64,000 nt of DNA from Nostoc sp. NMS8 (GTDB taxonomy: Bacteria; Cyanobacteriota; Cyanobacteriia; Cyanobacteriales; Nostocaceae), in assembly GCF_017115045.1 (NCBI RefSeq), contig NZ_JABXKK010000068.1, positions 186,001 through 250,000 of the forward strand, given 5' to 3'. The position numbers and the translations under genes are program-made. Below are positions 46,204 to 55,447 of this stretch, piece by piece. The notes below the pieces were generated by a model that worked only from the letters and a program-made list of their open reading frames with translations, searched no databases and was not told where the DNA came from. Position 1 is the stretch's first letter. Each line of letters begins with the position of its first letter.

Positions 46204-48378
46204 ATGACCCCACCAATTGTTAAGCGCTATCTTATTGCTTTTGATAAGTACAAGTGGATTGGATTAGCTAGTTTTGCTTTAGTTGTCGCTGGGTCAACTG
46301 TGGTCGCTATGCAACCAGACCCACCTGCTAGCTATATAGCATCTGCCGCACTTACCTATAGTGGGCCACCAGTTTCTTTCTCTGCAACTGGTACTGAGAT
46401 CCAACAGCAAGGAAAGGAATTGAGTCAGGAAGTTTTACTCTCAAACCAGATAGTTGCAGCAGTGGCAGAAAAAGTCGGTGTCAAACCGGCAAAGCTCGGT
46501 GCTAGTGTCGTACTTTCTATTCCGAAAAAAAACCCCAGGAGTGGAGAATTGGAATCTAGTATTTTGGAATTGAAATATGTAGATACTGATCCCAAACGAG
46601 GTGTACAGGTCTTGACAGAATTGATGCAATCAATGATCAAGTTGAGCAGTGATATCAATACTGGGCGATTACAAGCAATTATTGAAAAAATTAACGATCG
46701 CACACCACCAACTAAACGTGAGTTGCAAATCGCTGAGAAGAAGTTGGAACAGTACGATCGCATCGAGCGAACAGCAATATTAGCGGCAGAGAATGGTAGT
46801 TTGTTAAGCGCTATCACTGCCAGCCAAAATCTCCAACGGCAAATTCAATTAACTATTTCTGGGGTTGATGGTCAAGTTCGCAGTTTACAAAATAAATTAG
46901 GCTTAACAGTCGGACAGGCGTATGTTTCTTCGGCTTTGAGTGCCGATCCAATTATTGGTAATTTGCGAGCGCAAATTTATCAAAGTGAGTCGCAAATCGC
47001 TCTACTCAGAAAAGATTTGCGACCGGAACACCCAACAATGGTTCAGTTGATGCGTCAGAAACAAGCTGCTGAGGAATTGCTGCAACAACGTGCGGCTGAG
47101 GTGTTAGGTGGTGATGGCGCAGCGGCTCCGCTTCAGGGTAATGTTGCAGGTATTCGCACCCAAAGTAGCTTAGATCCAGCCCGCCAGCAATTGGCAAACC
47201 AAATGGTGTCTTTGCAAACCCAACGGGAGACGCTGCAACAACAACTATCTCAAGAAATCCGCCAGGAAGCGCAACTACGACAAGAGTATTCTCTGATACC
47301 CAATAAGCAATTAGAGCGATCGCGTTTAGAACAGGAAGTTGCACTGAAAAAAGCTATCTACGATCAAATGCAGGTGAAGCTAACCGATGCTAAAACCGCA
47401 GAGGCAGAAACTACTAGCAGTCTCAGCATTGCCAGACGCCCTACAGTCACGGTCGATGTCAAACCTCCGAAGAGTGTACCTATTACCCTTGCTGTGGGCG
47501 GTTTCTTAGGTGTGGTAATTGGTGGCGGGGTGATATTTTTGCTAGGAGCGTTGGAAGGAACTTTCAAAACCAGAGAGGATATCCGCCAGAGCCTCAAGCA
47601 ACGGGAAGTGGCAGTGTTGGGAGAATTGCCTTTAATGCCAGTTGATGATTTGGATCAAGACGCTGTGCCAGTGGTGCTTTCCGGCGACTCTCCTTATTTA
47701 GAATTTTATGAAAAATTCCGTAGTAATCTGCGCCGGATTGGTGGTAAAACCTTAAAGGTAGTGTTGATTACTAGCACCAGTAGCTTAGAGGGAAAAACGG
47801 CAAGTGCTTATAACTTGGGTGTTGCTTCAGCCCGTGCTGGTAAAAGAACCTTAATTATCGAAACAGATTTGCGATCGCCTTCCCGTAGTGCATCCCTGAA
47901 AGTAATTCCTGACCCTGAAGCCGGTATTGAACCCCTGCGTTATTACGCTAATTTGAGTGAATGTATCCGTTTAGTTCCTGATGTGGAAAATTTATATATT
48001 CTTCCCAGTCCTGGCCCGGTGCGGCAATCTGCTGCGATTCTTGAATCAAGCGAAATGCGGCGGCTGATGGAAGATGTCCGCGAACGTTTCGATCTAGTAA
48101 TTTTAGATACTAGTCCACTCAGTATATCCAATGACCCTTTGTTAATCCAACCCTACAGCGATGGGATCGTACTAGTGGCACGACCACACTATACACAAGA
48201 AAATATGCTAGGTGAAGCTATCGATCAATTGGTTGAATCTGAACTAGGGTTATTGGGAGCTATTATCAATGGTGCTGATATCATCGTTTCCGCACCTGAA
48301 GAAGTTGTAAAATCATCAACATTTACATCTGAGGTAGAAGAATCTGAAGAAGTTTCGGTAAGTGCTAACAAAAACTAA
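46204..48378 (+). CDS. Wzz/GumC-type polysaccharide co-polymerase with BY-kinase-like domain
   Basis: The 724-residue protein has a Wzz domain with membrane helices at about 18-36 and 427-449 and a coiled-coil periplasmic part (about 155-400). A C-terminal CpsD-like domain follows: Walker A SSLEGKTASAYN (526-537), Walker A' LIIETDLRSPS and Walker B LVILDTSPLS (Asp635). Such proteins control chain length and export of exopolysaccharide. The tail after residue 685 contains no Tyr, although BY-kinases of the Wzc type usually end in a Tyr cluster. It is downstream of the SLBB export gene. Confidence 0.88.
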   Translation: MTPPIVKRYLIAFDKYKWIGLASFALVVAGSTVVAMQPDPPASYIASAALTYSGPPVSFSATGTEIQQQGKELSQEVLLSNQIVAAVAEKVGVKPAKLGASVVLSIPKKNPRSGELESSILELKYVDTDPKRGVQVLTELMQSMIKLSSDINTGRLQAIIEKINDRTPPTKRELQIAEKKLEQYDRIERTAILAAENGSLLSAITASQNLQRQIQLTISGVDGQVRSLQNKLGLTVGQAYVSSALSADPIIGNLRAQIYQSESQIALLRKDLRPEHPTMVQLMRQKQAAEELLQQRAAEVLGGDGAAAPLQGNVAGIRTQSSLDPARQQLANQMVSLQTQRETLQQQLSQEIRQEAQLRQEYSLIPNKQLERSRLEQEVALKKAIYDQMQVKLTDAKTAEAETTSSLSIARRPTVTVDVKPPKSVPITLAVGGFLGVVIGGGVIFLLGALEGTFKTREDIRQSLKQREVAVLGELPLMPVDDLDQDAVPVVLSGDSPYLEFYEKFRSNLRRIGGKTLKVVLITSTSSLEGKTASAYNLGVASARAGKRTLIIETDLRSPSRSASLKVIPDPEAGIEPLRYYANLSECIRLVPDVENLYILPSPGPVRQSAAILESSEMRRLMEDVRERFDLVILDTSPLSISNDPLLIQPYSDGIVLVARPHYTQENMLGEAIDQLVESELGLLGAIINGADIIVSAPEEVVKSSTFTSEVEESEEVSVSANKN

Positions 48379-48458
48379 AGTTGTAAAATGTGCAAACTTT
48401 AACGCAGAGAATTGAGAAGTAGTAATTGTTTAGTTACGAATTTTCGGAAATGCTGAAT

Positions 48459-49163
48459 TTAGTCTCGCCGAAACAAGCCAAATAAGGGAGCGAGAATTAT
48501 CCCAAAAGCAAAACCACCAATGTGTGCCCAATAAGCAACTCCACCAGTTTCCACAGTCATGTTAGCGGCTGTTTGCAGGGCAGCAAGACCGGATATGACA
48601 TTTTGGACAATAAAAAGTCCAATTATTACTAGTGCTGGCACCCTAATTGTGGTAATGAAAAACCCTAAAAATATTAAGGTGACAACTTTAGTGTGGGGAA
48701 AGCGGATAATGTACGCACCTAAAACTCCAGAAATTGCACCACTTGCCCCCAAGGAAGGAATCTCAGAATTCATGCCAATAAACCATTGGCACAAGGCAGC
48801 TAAAGCACCACACGCCAAATAAAAAACCAGATATTTGGCATGACCTAAACGATCTTCAATATTATTACCGAAAACCCAGAGAAACACCATATTTGAGATT
48901 AAGTGCCACCAACCGCCGTGTAAGAATTGCGACGTAAATAATGTTATCCACTCTCCATTCAAATTAGTGCTTAACTCTTGAGGCACTACTGCATACTGGC
49001 TCAAAAACTGACTCAATTGTGCATTTGACAGGCTCACCTCGTGAATAAAAACTATAATATTCATGCCAATTAACCCGTAGGTGAAATACGGGGTGATTCG
49101 CGTCGGATTTTCGTCGTAGAGGGGAAACACAGGTGTTTTTCCTAAATTATTGACTAACTGCAA
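48459..49163 (-). CDS. Rhomboid family intramembrane serine protease, paralogue 1
   Basis: The 234-residue membrane protein has six to seven hydrophobic helices. Ser141 is in LGASGAISG and His214 in YWAHIGGFAFG, the catalytic dyad of rhomboids, and HGGWWHLISNM is the family H-x-x-N motif. The paralogue at 49258-49977 is on the same strand about 95 bp upstream of it. Substrates are unknown. Confidence 0.88.
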   Translation of the reverse strand: MQLVNNLGKTPVFPLYDENPTRITPYFTYGLIGMNIIVFIHEVSLSNAQLSQFLSQYAVVPQELSTNLNGEWITLFTSQFLHGGWWHLISNMVFLWVFGNNIEDRLGHAKYLVFYLACGALAALCQWFIGMNSEIPSLGASGAISGVLGAYIIRFPHTKVVTLIFLGFFITTIRVPALVIIGLFIVQNVISGLAALQTAANMTVETGGVAYWAHIGGFAFGIILAPLFGLFRRD

Positions 49164-49257
49164 TATAGCTTGTCATGGCTAGCGGTTGCGAACGTTAGAT
49201 AATTTCATCTATTAAATCAATCAGTATAATTGAAAGCCACTACAATCCTATGAAAAA

Positions 49258-49977
49258 TTACTTATACCAAGATTCTTCCTGGGATTTATCGCTAAATAAA
49301 CCCAACAGTGGGCCAAGAATTGCCCCAAATATAAACCCCCCCGCATGGGCCCAGTAGGCAATACCACCGCTTTCCATACCGATGTTAGTACGTGTTTCAA
49401 GGCTGGCAAGTCCGTAGAAGGCTTGTTCGAGAAACCAGAATCCTAAAAAGAAATATGCGGGGACGCGGAAAGTTGGGAAGAAAAACCCTAAAGGTACAAC
49501 ACCGAGAACTTCAGCGTTGGGAAAGCGGAGAATGTATGCACCAAGAATACCTGCGATCGCACCACTCGCACCCAAAGAAGGAATGCTAGAATCTTGAGCG
49601 AAGAACCACTGTGTCAAAGATGCCAAAACTCCGCAAGATAAATAAAATAGCAAATATTTGGCATGACCTAACTTATCTTCAACGTTATTGCCAAAAATCC
49701 AGAGAAACAACATATTACCGGCTAAGTGCAAGAAACCACCGTGCAAAAATTGTGAAGTAATCAAAGTTGCCCACTCTGGCACCGGTTGATGTAAAGAAGT
49801 ACCACCAAAGCTTAAAGTCAGTTCTCGTGGAACGACAGCCGCAAGGTGTAAAAACCCATTTAATGCTTGTGGGGGAAGATTAGCTTCATACAGAAAAGCG
49901 AGGACATTGACAGCAATCAGCCCATAAGTTACATAGGGCGTGATTTTTGTCGGATTATTATCGCTAATTGGAACCAC
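49258..49977 (-). CDS. Rhomboid family intramembrane serine protease, paralogue 2
   Basis: The 239-residue protein aligns with 48459-49163 along its length: NNPTKITPYVTYGL, HGGFLHLAGNM, Ser138 in LGASGAIAG and His211 in AYWAHAGGF. The start is a GTG at 49977, preceded by AGGAAA at good spacing. Its tail (SDKSQEESWYK) is longer and polar. The tandem pair arose by duplication. Confidence 0.88.
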   Translation of the reverse strand: MVPISDNNPTKITPYVTYGLIAVNVLAFLYEANLPPQALNGFLHLAAVVPRELTLSFGGTSLHQPVPEWATLITSQFLHGGFLHLAGNMLFLWIFGNNVEDKLGHAKYLLFYLSCGVLASLTQWFFAQDSSIPSLGASGAIAGILGAYILRFPNAEVLGVVPLGFFFPTFRVPAYFFLGFWFLEQAFYGLASLETRTNIGMESGGIAYWAHAGGFIFGAILGPLLGLFSDKSQEESWYK

Positions 49978-50111
49978 GGGCGTTTTTCCTGATTTGTTAA
50001 GACAGCGATTCTAGAATACTGAATCTTGTAAGTAGTTTCTTCTACCTCATGGATGGATCTCAGTTTTATATTTAAGATTTATTGTAGGATTTCCCCCTGA
50101 AACAGTAGGTT

Positions 50112-50591
50112 TCATGCGATAAATTTCCAGTTACAGAAAAAAGCAGCTTGACCACAGTGCTGATTTTGTTCATCTAAAATGTTCCATAGGATGGTATCTT
50201 CTATGTAAAAGCGTTTACCAGTGCTAGAAGTGCGGATACCGGAATAATTATTGATAAAGCCTTTAGTTGCTGCTTCTGATAATAGGCGATCGCGTTCTTC
50301 CTGCACAACCTCTTCAGCCGATTTCCGGGAAGGCATTTTGGTAAATTCTTTCCAAGAAAGTTCCCATAGTTCCAACGCTTTGCGATTACCATAGTTGAAA
50401 ATTGGATCTGACTCAGTGCCGTGAGAAACTAAGACAAAAGGTGCTTCAAATAACGCCTTTGCTGTTTCAAATTCAGAAGCATTGGCATCTAGCAAACAAT
50501 TTCCTGTCCAATGCTGAAAACTATTTATTAGATATTGACTGTGGAGAATAATAGCCTCTTGCTGCCAAGGAAACTCAATCACACTGGTCAT
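50112..50591 (-). CDS. MEKHLA domain protein (PAS-like)
   Basis: From the ATG at 50591 the product is 159 residues. It shows the order FEAPFVLVSHGTESDPIFNY, then GNRKALELWE, LSWKEFTKMPSRKSAEEV and the GIRTSSTGKRFYIEDTILWN core. This is the MEKHLA domain, a PAS-related module known from plant HD-ZIP III proteins and present in cyanobacteria. Ligand and partner are unknown. Confidence 0.82.
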   Translation of the reverse strand: MTSVIEFPWQQEAIILHSQYLINSFQHWTGNCLLDANASEFETAKALFEAPFVLVSHGTESDPIFNYGNRKALELWELSWKEFTKMPSRKSAEEVVQEERDRLLSEAATKGFINNYSGIRTSSTGKRFYIEDTILWNILDEQNQHCGQAAFFCNWKFIA

Positions 50592-50711
50592 AAAAAAGTA
50601 GAAATATAACGTCAAGAATTTAGTATGACAAAACTTGACTCATTTTAGGGGTTGACGATTTCTCCCAAAGCCTGAAAATATTCTATTTAATGCATATTAG
50701 TTAGCAAACCC

Positions 50712-51335
50712 ATGTTTTTTTTAAATTCTCTGGAAAATCAACTCCAGCGCTGGAACGAAACCATTCGCAATCAGCCGAAAAATCCCAATGCTTACGTTCG
50801 CCGGGGTATGGTTAACTTTCAACTAGCCAAGATTGATGAATCTATTCAAGATTTTGATATGGCGGAGCAGTTGGATGATCGTATCAAACCTTACCTCTGG
50901 CAACGGGGATTATCGTATTATTATGCAGAAAGATTTGCTGAAGGCGCTGAACAATTTGAAATAGATTTGACAGTGAATGCTCAAGATGTAGAAGAAACAG
51001 TATGGCGATATCTCTGCATAGCTCGTTCTTTAGGTGTTGAAGAGGCACGTAATTCTTTACTCACTGTGAAAAATGATCCTCGACGTATTATGCAGCGCGT
51101 ATATGATTTGTATTCTGGGAATTGTACACCAGATGATATTTTAATTGTTGGTCAATCAGAAGAGATAAAAGGAAATTTTTACAGTCATCTTTACTTGGGA
51201 TTATATTACGAAGCCCACAATAATACTGATTTAGCTCAGGATTATATAGTTAAAGCTGCTGATAATTACAAAATTGATGATTATATGTGGTATTTAGCGC
51301 AGGTACATAAGAAGCTACGAGCGAGCATAAACTAA
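50712..51335 (+). CDS. TPR-like repeat protein
   Basis: The 207-residue protein has helical repeats of TPR type (PNAYVRRGMVNFQLAKIDES, then IKPYLWQRGLSYYYAERFAE and YLGLYYEAHNNTDLAQDYIV). It lacks a signal peptide. Its function is unknown; such proteins mediate contacts. Its stop codon overlaps the 3' end of the truncated DUF1877 gene. Confidence 0.78.
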   Translation: MFFLNSLENQLQRWNETIRNQPKNPNAYVRRGMVNFQLAKIDESIQDFDMAEQLDDRIKPYLWQRGLSYYYAERFAEGAEQFEIDLTVNAQDVEETVWRYLCIARSLGVEEARNSLLTVKNDPRRIMQRVYDLYSGNCTPDDILIVGQSEEIKGNFYSHLYLGLYYEAHNNTDLAQDYIVKAADNYKIDDYMWYLAQVHKKLRASIN

Positions 51336-51535
51336 GTTAGATAAGCTACCAATGTTTGCTGGTCACTATCGATATCGAGATAGCGATCGCTATTTCTTAG
51401 GTTTTCAAAGTAGGTATAAATCTCTTCATCCGTTTCTAAGTCATCACCAAAATAGACACCTGCATGGGTAACGTCATTTTGCAATCTTTCAAACTCTTGA
51501 GGTGTTACACGCCTATAGCTGGCTTCAATACCCAT
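51332..51535 (-). pseudogene. Truncated DUF1877 (YfbM-like) gene
   Basis: The 67-codon frame starts MGIEASYRRVTPQEFERL and continues to DRYLDIDSDQQ, the N-terminal part of DUF1877 proteins, which are usually about 160 residues. It then ends in TLVAYLT. The remaining two thirds are not found downstream, where the TPR gene lies on the other strand. I infer a 3' deletion; a genuine short homologue cannot be fully excluded. Confidence 0.6.
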
Positions 51536-51755
51536 AAAAAAAGGATTACAAGCATTTTAATCAATAGCTACTTTCCCTACGCTTTTCTTAAAAACCCACC
51601 TTTTCGAGCGCCAGGCGATCGCTTCTCATCAAAAACTTTCCGATTGTATTTCAACAGATAACCTTCGTTAGTCCACTCCAAGGGAATTGTTAGCTTTGTT
51701 ATTGTGGTAGATATGGCACTCTTCGACGAATCTTTGCTACACCATGCACAATTCC

Positions 51756-51967
51756 TAAGAGGTTGTTTGAAAAGTGTTTTGCTATGACTTTAGGCACTTT
51801 AGATCCCCCCTAACCCACGCCAGTCGCTCCACTTGGGGAGACCCCAAGACCGCGCTGGCTCCCCTTAAAAAGGGGGGAACCGGAATCAAAGTCCCCCTTT
51901 TTAAGGGGAATTTAGGGGGATCTAAAATTTTTGATACCGACAAGAGAACTTTTCAAACATCCTCTAA
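51756..51967. mobile_element. MITE-like element, copy 2
   Basis: The left end TAAGAGGTTGTTTGAAAAGT and the right end ACTTTTCAAACATCCTCTAA are inverted repeats matching copy 1 (8235-8403). The internal phrase 'ctttaggcactt' and the outer hairpin arms (gatcccccctaa / ttagggggatc) are shared. An extra insert of about 50 bp (cgccagtcgctccacttgg...) makes it longer. TAA flanks both ends. Its right end overlaps the coding end of the next gene. Confidence 0.75.
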
Positions 51968-52504
51968 CACTGCACCGATGTAAAGTCCAATATGGATTCC
52001 CCAAACCAACATAAATCTAGAAACTTCTGTTGGCTGAACGACTGGCGTAATCTGATCAGCAAAGAAGGGAAATTGAAAATAATCAAATATGAATCCTGTG
52101 ATTTGAGCAACTACAATTGCCCAAATAATCGGATACTGTGCCATTTTTAGTAATTGACGATAAGACAAAGGTAACTTTCGTCTCTGATTAACCAAGAGAA
52201 ATATGCCGTAGCTTAAAAAACCAGCAAAAAACCCTGCTTGAAATCCAACCTCACTGACTTCCCAACGAAAATTAGAACCATAAGGAACATTTTTGAAGTA
52301 ATAAAAGTAAGCGGGTGAGAGAGTACAGGTAATCTGATCATTAACGATACCAAACGCAGCACCGATTAAACCAGACACTATTAAAAACGAGTATTCCTGA
52401 AATTTTGTCGGTTTTGTGGGATTACGCCAGTAGTCTACCGCTACAACTAAACCCATCAGCAAAAACAAAATCAGCAGTCGGTATTGATATGGAATACTTT
52501 GCAT
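51953..52504 (-). CDS. Membrane protein of unknown function, C-terminus altered by MITE
   Basis: The 183-residue protein has four or five hydrophobic helices and no family I recognise. Its last residues LEDV and the stop codon are encoded by the inverted end of the MITE, so the natural end was probably different and perhaps longer. The start MQSIPYQYRLL is plausible. No partner gene is adjacent. Confidence 0.6.
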   Translation of the reverse strand: MQSIPYQYRLLILFLLMGLVVAVDYWRNPTKPTKFQEYSFLIVSGLIGAAFGIVNDQITCTLSPAYFYYFKNVPYGSNFRWEVSEVGFQAGFFAGFLSYGIFLLVNQRRKLPLSYRQLLKMAQYPIIWAIVVAQITGFIFDYFQFPFFADQITPVVQPTEVSRFMLVWGIHIGLYIGAVLEDV

Positions 52505-52895
52505 AAGACAAGTACTTTAATGCAAAATTAGGCTTTCAGGAAGTGTAACTATTTACAAATTCTTCAGAATTTTTACCATTGTATGCGACTTGTTTGGGAA
52601 GATAGCATCAAATTCAAAGACAGTCGGAAGGTCAGATTGCTAAGATTCTTATAACCTTTATCTGGAATCTTATTATGAACATCCTCCGAACTAATCTTAT
52701 TTTGAATCTGAAACTGTTATTTCGATAGGTTTTTTGGGAATTATACAAATATGGCTCTTGAAATTTCTCAGTCAACTAAGGAGGAGGGAGATATAGGAAA
52801 CTGGAGAGATAAAGAAGGTGAGAGAGATATGTGATCGCATATTTCACTAGAGCAGATAAATAACGCACTTTAAGTAAAACATCGCAAATTAAATC
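52505..52895. other. Divergent spacer, nothing specific recognised
   Basis: 391 bp, AT-rich, with a purine-rich block near 52780-52830 (GGAGGGAGA, GGAGAGATAAAG). It should contain promoters for the membrane protein gene and the plus-strand cluster from 52896. Confidence 0.5.
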
Positions 52896-53408
52896 ATGCA
52901 AATTCTCACAAACTTTCCCAGTTTAATCGACCGATGGCTTCGCTATAAGTTCCAAACAATCCTTGTTGGATGTTTTTTACTTTGGACACCGCTTTTAGTC
53001 ATAGAAACTTTGCAGATTCAACATTCTTGCCATCCCATGATTCACTGGTCTGGTACACTCCCAGTAGAGTGCCAACCTAAACTGCTGCAACTTAATTCTA
53101 GTTCATCTAAGAAACCTGAAACTCGGCGCGATCGCTCTCAAGAACAAAAACAAATAGCAAAGAGCGATCGTAGTCTATCACCTAAATCCTCGCCTACTCT
53201 TCAACCTTATACACCTAGCATATCTCCACCACCTAAACTGCTAGAGAGAGAAGATGTTCTCAAGATAGTAAAAGAGCATCCAGAGATCACAGGCGGTGTT
53301 ATTGGAATTGGAGTTGCAACTCTTGTGGCTATTCTTGGCGGTGTTCCTCTAGCTGCCGCCGTAGTAGTTGGTGCAGCAGTCTGGCTTGCAATTAAGACAA
53401 CGCCTTAG
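52896..53408 (+). CDS. Small membrane protein next to ABC transporter, unknown
   Basis: The 170-residue protein has an N-terminal hydrophobic helix (TILVGCFLLWTPLLVIE), a long polar Ser/Pro/Lys-rich middle and a C-terminal glycine-rich hydrophobic stretch (GGVIGIGVATLVAILGGVP, then AAAVVVGAAVWLAI). The C-terminal stretch resembles that of the next gene product (LV...GV.L..AV....AVW). It is 63 bp before it. No known family was recognised. Confidence 0.6.
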   Translation: MQILTNFPSLIDRWLRYKFQTILVGCFLLWTPLLVIETLQIQHSCHPMIHWSGTLPVECQPKLLQLNSSSSKKPETRRDRSQEQKQIAKSDRSLSPKSSPTLQPYTPSISPPPKLLEREDVLKIVKEHPEITGGVIGIGVATLVAILGGVPLAAAVVVGAAVWLAIKTTP

Positions 53409-53471
53409 TAACACTATCTTAATTTTCAACTTTGTCGAATATTTCACGAAATAAAGGAGTAATCAACCAAA

Positions 53472-53900
53472 ATGCAACCTTCTAAAAACCCTCAACAATC
53501 TCCCGATCTTGTGCAATCCTCCTCCAACAACCCGCAAGTCGTTCCCAGTTCAGATGGGCAAATACAATCTCATCCCAATCCTATAGAAACTCCAGCCGTT
53601 TCCTTGAAAATTGTCGGTTCAGGATTTCCATTACACCTGAACAAATTGGTTGTTTTAGGATTTTTCGGAGTTGTAATGGTTGCCACATTCTTTCTTTTAA
53701 CGAAAGGAAGTGAATTTTGCTTATTCAGCACTTGTATGCAGCCAATTGATTCCACCAACTCACTTGCGATGAACTTTTGGGGATTGGCAGGAGGAACAGC
53801 AGCACTCGTAATTTTAACCACTTTTTTCGGTGTTTCGTTAATGCCTGCTGTTGCCGCTTCTTTTGCGGTTTGGTTTCTAATGCAAATGACACTCCATTAA
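53472..53900 (+). CDS. Small membrane protein next to ABC transporter, unknown
   Basis: The 142-residue protein has a polar N-terminal third, a first helix (VVLGFFGVVMVATFFLL), a short Cys-containing loop (FCLFSTCMQ) and a C-terminal hydrophobic region (GTAALVILTTFFGVSLMPAV). That region shares spacing with the C-terminus of the preceding protein. The broken ABC gene begins 36 bp downstream, so the three were probably one operon. Confidence 0.6.
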   Translation: MQPSKNPQQSPDLVQSSSNNPQVVPSSDGQIQSHPNPIETPAVSLKIVGSGFPLHLNKLVVLGFFGVVMVATFFLLTKGSEFCLFSTCMQPIDSTNSLAMNFWGLAGGTAALVILTTFFGVSLMPAVAASFAVWFLMQMTLH

Positions 53901-53936
53901 CTCTAAATCTTATCTATATTTTCTCTAAGACAAGCT

Positions 53937-55412
53937 ATGAATATTATCGAACTTAAGCACGTTTCTAAGGTAGTTTCCAAAGAATTCCAGCAAGTTCCTA
54001 TCTTACAGGATATCAATCTGATTGTTAAGCGAGGCGAATTCATCTGGTTGCGCGGGGAAAATGGGGCTGGCAAGACTACTCTACTGAATCTGATTTTAGG
54101 GTTACTCAAACCCAGTAGTGGAGAAGTTGAGCTAATGGGGCTTTCACCACAGAGTCCTAACTCAAAAATCCGTGTTGGAGTAGCTTTCCAAGATATACGG
54201 TTTCCAACAAATGTTAAGGTAAAGGAACTTATTGAATTGTTTATAAGCTACTATCCTAATCCACTTTCAACTGAAGAAATATTGAATAAAGTTAATCTTA
54301 AAGATGAAGAAAACGATTGGGCAATTAAATTCAATGGTGGGCATAAACAGTGACTTAATTTTGCCCTTGCTATAGCAGGCAATCCCGAACTACTCATCCT
54401 TGATGAACCAACTATAGGTCTAGATGAAAAAGGATATGAAAATTTTTGGCAGGAAATCAAACTCTGCCGTAAACGAGGAGTCACTATTATAATGGTGACA
54501 AATAATAAATCCGACTGGGACAAATTAAGTACTTTAGCAACTCGCCATGTCACTGTTCATAAAATTACTGAAATTCCCCCTGAAGGACAGCTAACTCAGG
54601 AGCTAATAAATTTAGAAGATAACGCTTTATTAGATCAGCCTGAAAATACTATAAATACAAATAATTTACCTGAAACTTCTTCTCAGAACATCCAACGGAT
54701 TTTTCAACAACAATTCTGGTTTGAAATCCTTCAACTACTTCGCACTCCAGTCTTTTTAATTGCAACACTCGCACTGGTGGGATTCGTTCCGTTGTTAAAA
54801 TTGCAAGGATTGAAAGGAGAAGGGGCAACAGAAACAGTCGTTTACCTGTCTGGCATCATACTTTTCACAATTGTCATCGACCGATTGGGTAAACGAATTG
54901 CAGTTGAGCGATTGGAAAAATGGCTGAAGCTTTTGAGAGCCACACCTTTACCACCAGCAGTATATATGGCGGCTAAGATTGCTACCTCGCTTCTCATTTG
55001 TACAGTGAGCCTTTTATTAATCTTCGGATTAGGAAGCTGGCAACTTGAGATGAGAATGGGTTTGACTGAAGGGTTAGCTCTGATATTAAGCCTAATCTTA
55101 GGAATTATCCCTTTTGCGATTCTCGGTCTTGCATTGGGGTACTTGCTAAATCCCAAAAGTGCTGATTCCATTCTTAGCCTATCGCTAATTGTTATTCCTG
55201 TTGCTTGCGGTTCAATTCCACTTCCAGTACCGCAAATCGTCCAAGATTTAATTGCATTCTCGCCGTTCTACCACTTTCGGCAGTTAATTCTATCGGCGGT
55301 TAACTTGAACCACGATAACCACCTAATTCTACATTTACTTTGGCTACTTTGGGCTTGTGGTGCTTTTGGTTTATTAGCGGCTTGGTCTTATCAGCGCGAT
55401 CGCACCGTTTAG
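53937..55412 (+). pseudogene. Fused ABC ATPase-permease gene with internal TGA
   Basis: The frame opens MNIIELKHVSKVV, has Walker A GENGAGKTTLL and a degenerate signature FNGGHKQ, then stops at TGA (54351-54353). The same frame continues without interruption: LNFALAIAGNPELLILDEPT (Walker B) and the D-loop. A six-helix ABC-2-like permease (about 54700-55400) follows to the stop at 55412. The expected codon is CGA (Arg), so one C-to-T change explains the break. A second start at 54492 after GAGGAG could still give the permease alone. Confidence 0.8.
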
Positions 55413-55447
55413 TAACTTCAACAGGATTGCATGTAGACTCTTATTTG

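Noticed and set aside
51560..51750. Minus-strand open stretch beginning near the MITE with a CAWC motif and ending FLRKA
   Set aside because: It has no start codon in the usable region and no family match; it may be the remnant of a gene cut by the MITE but cannot be supported.
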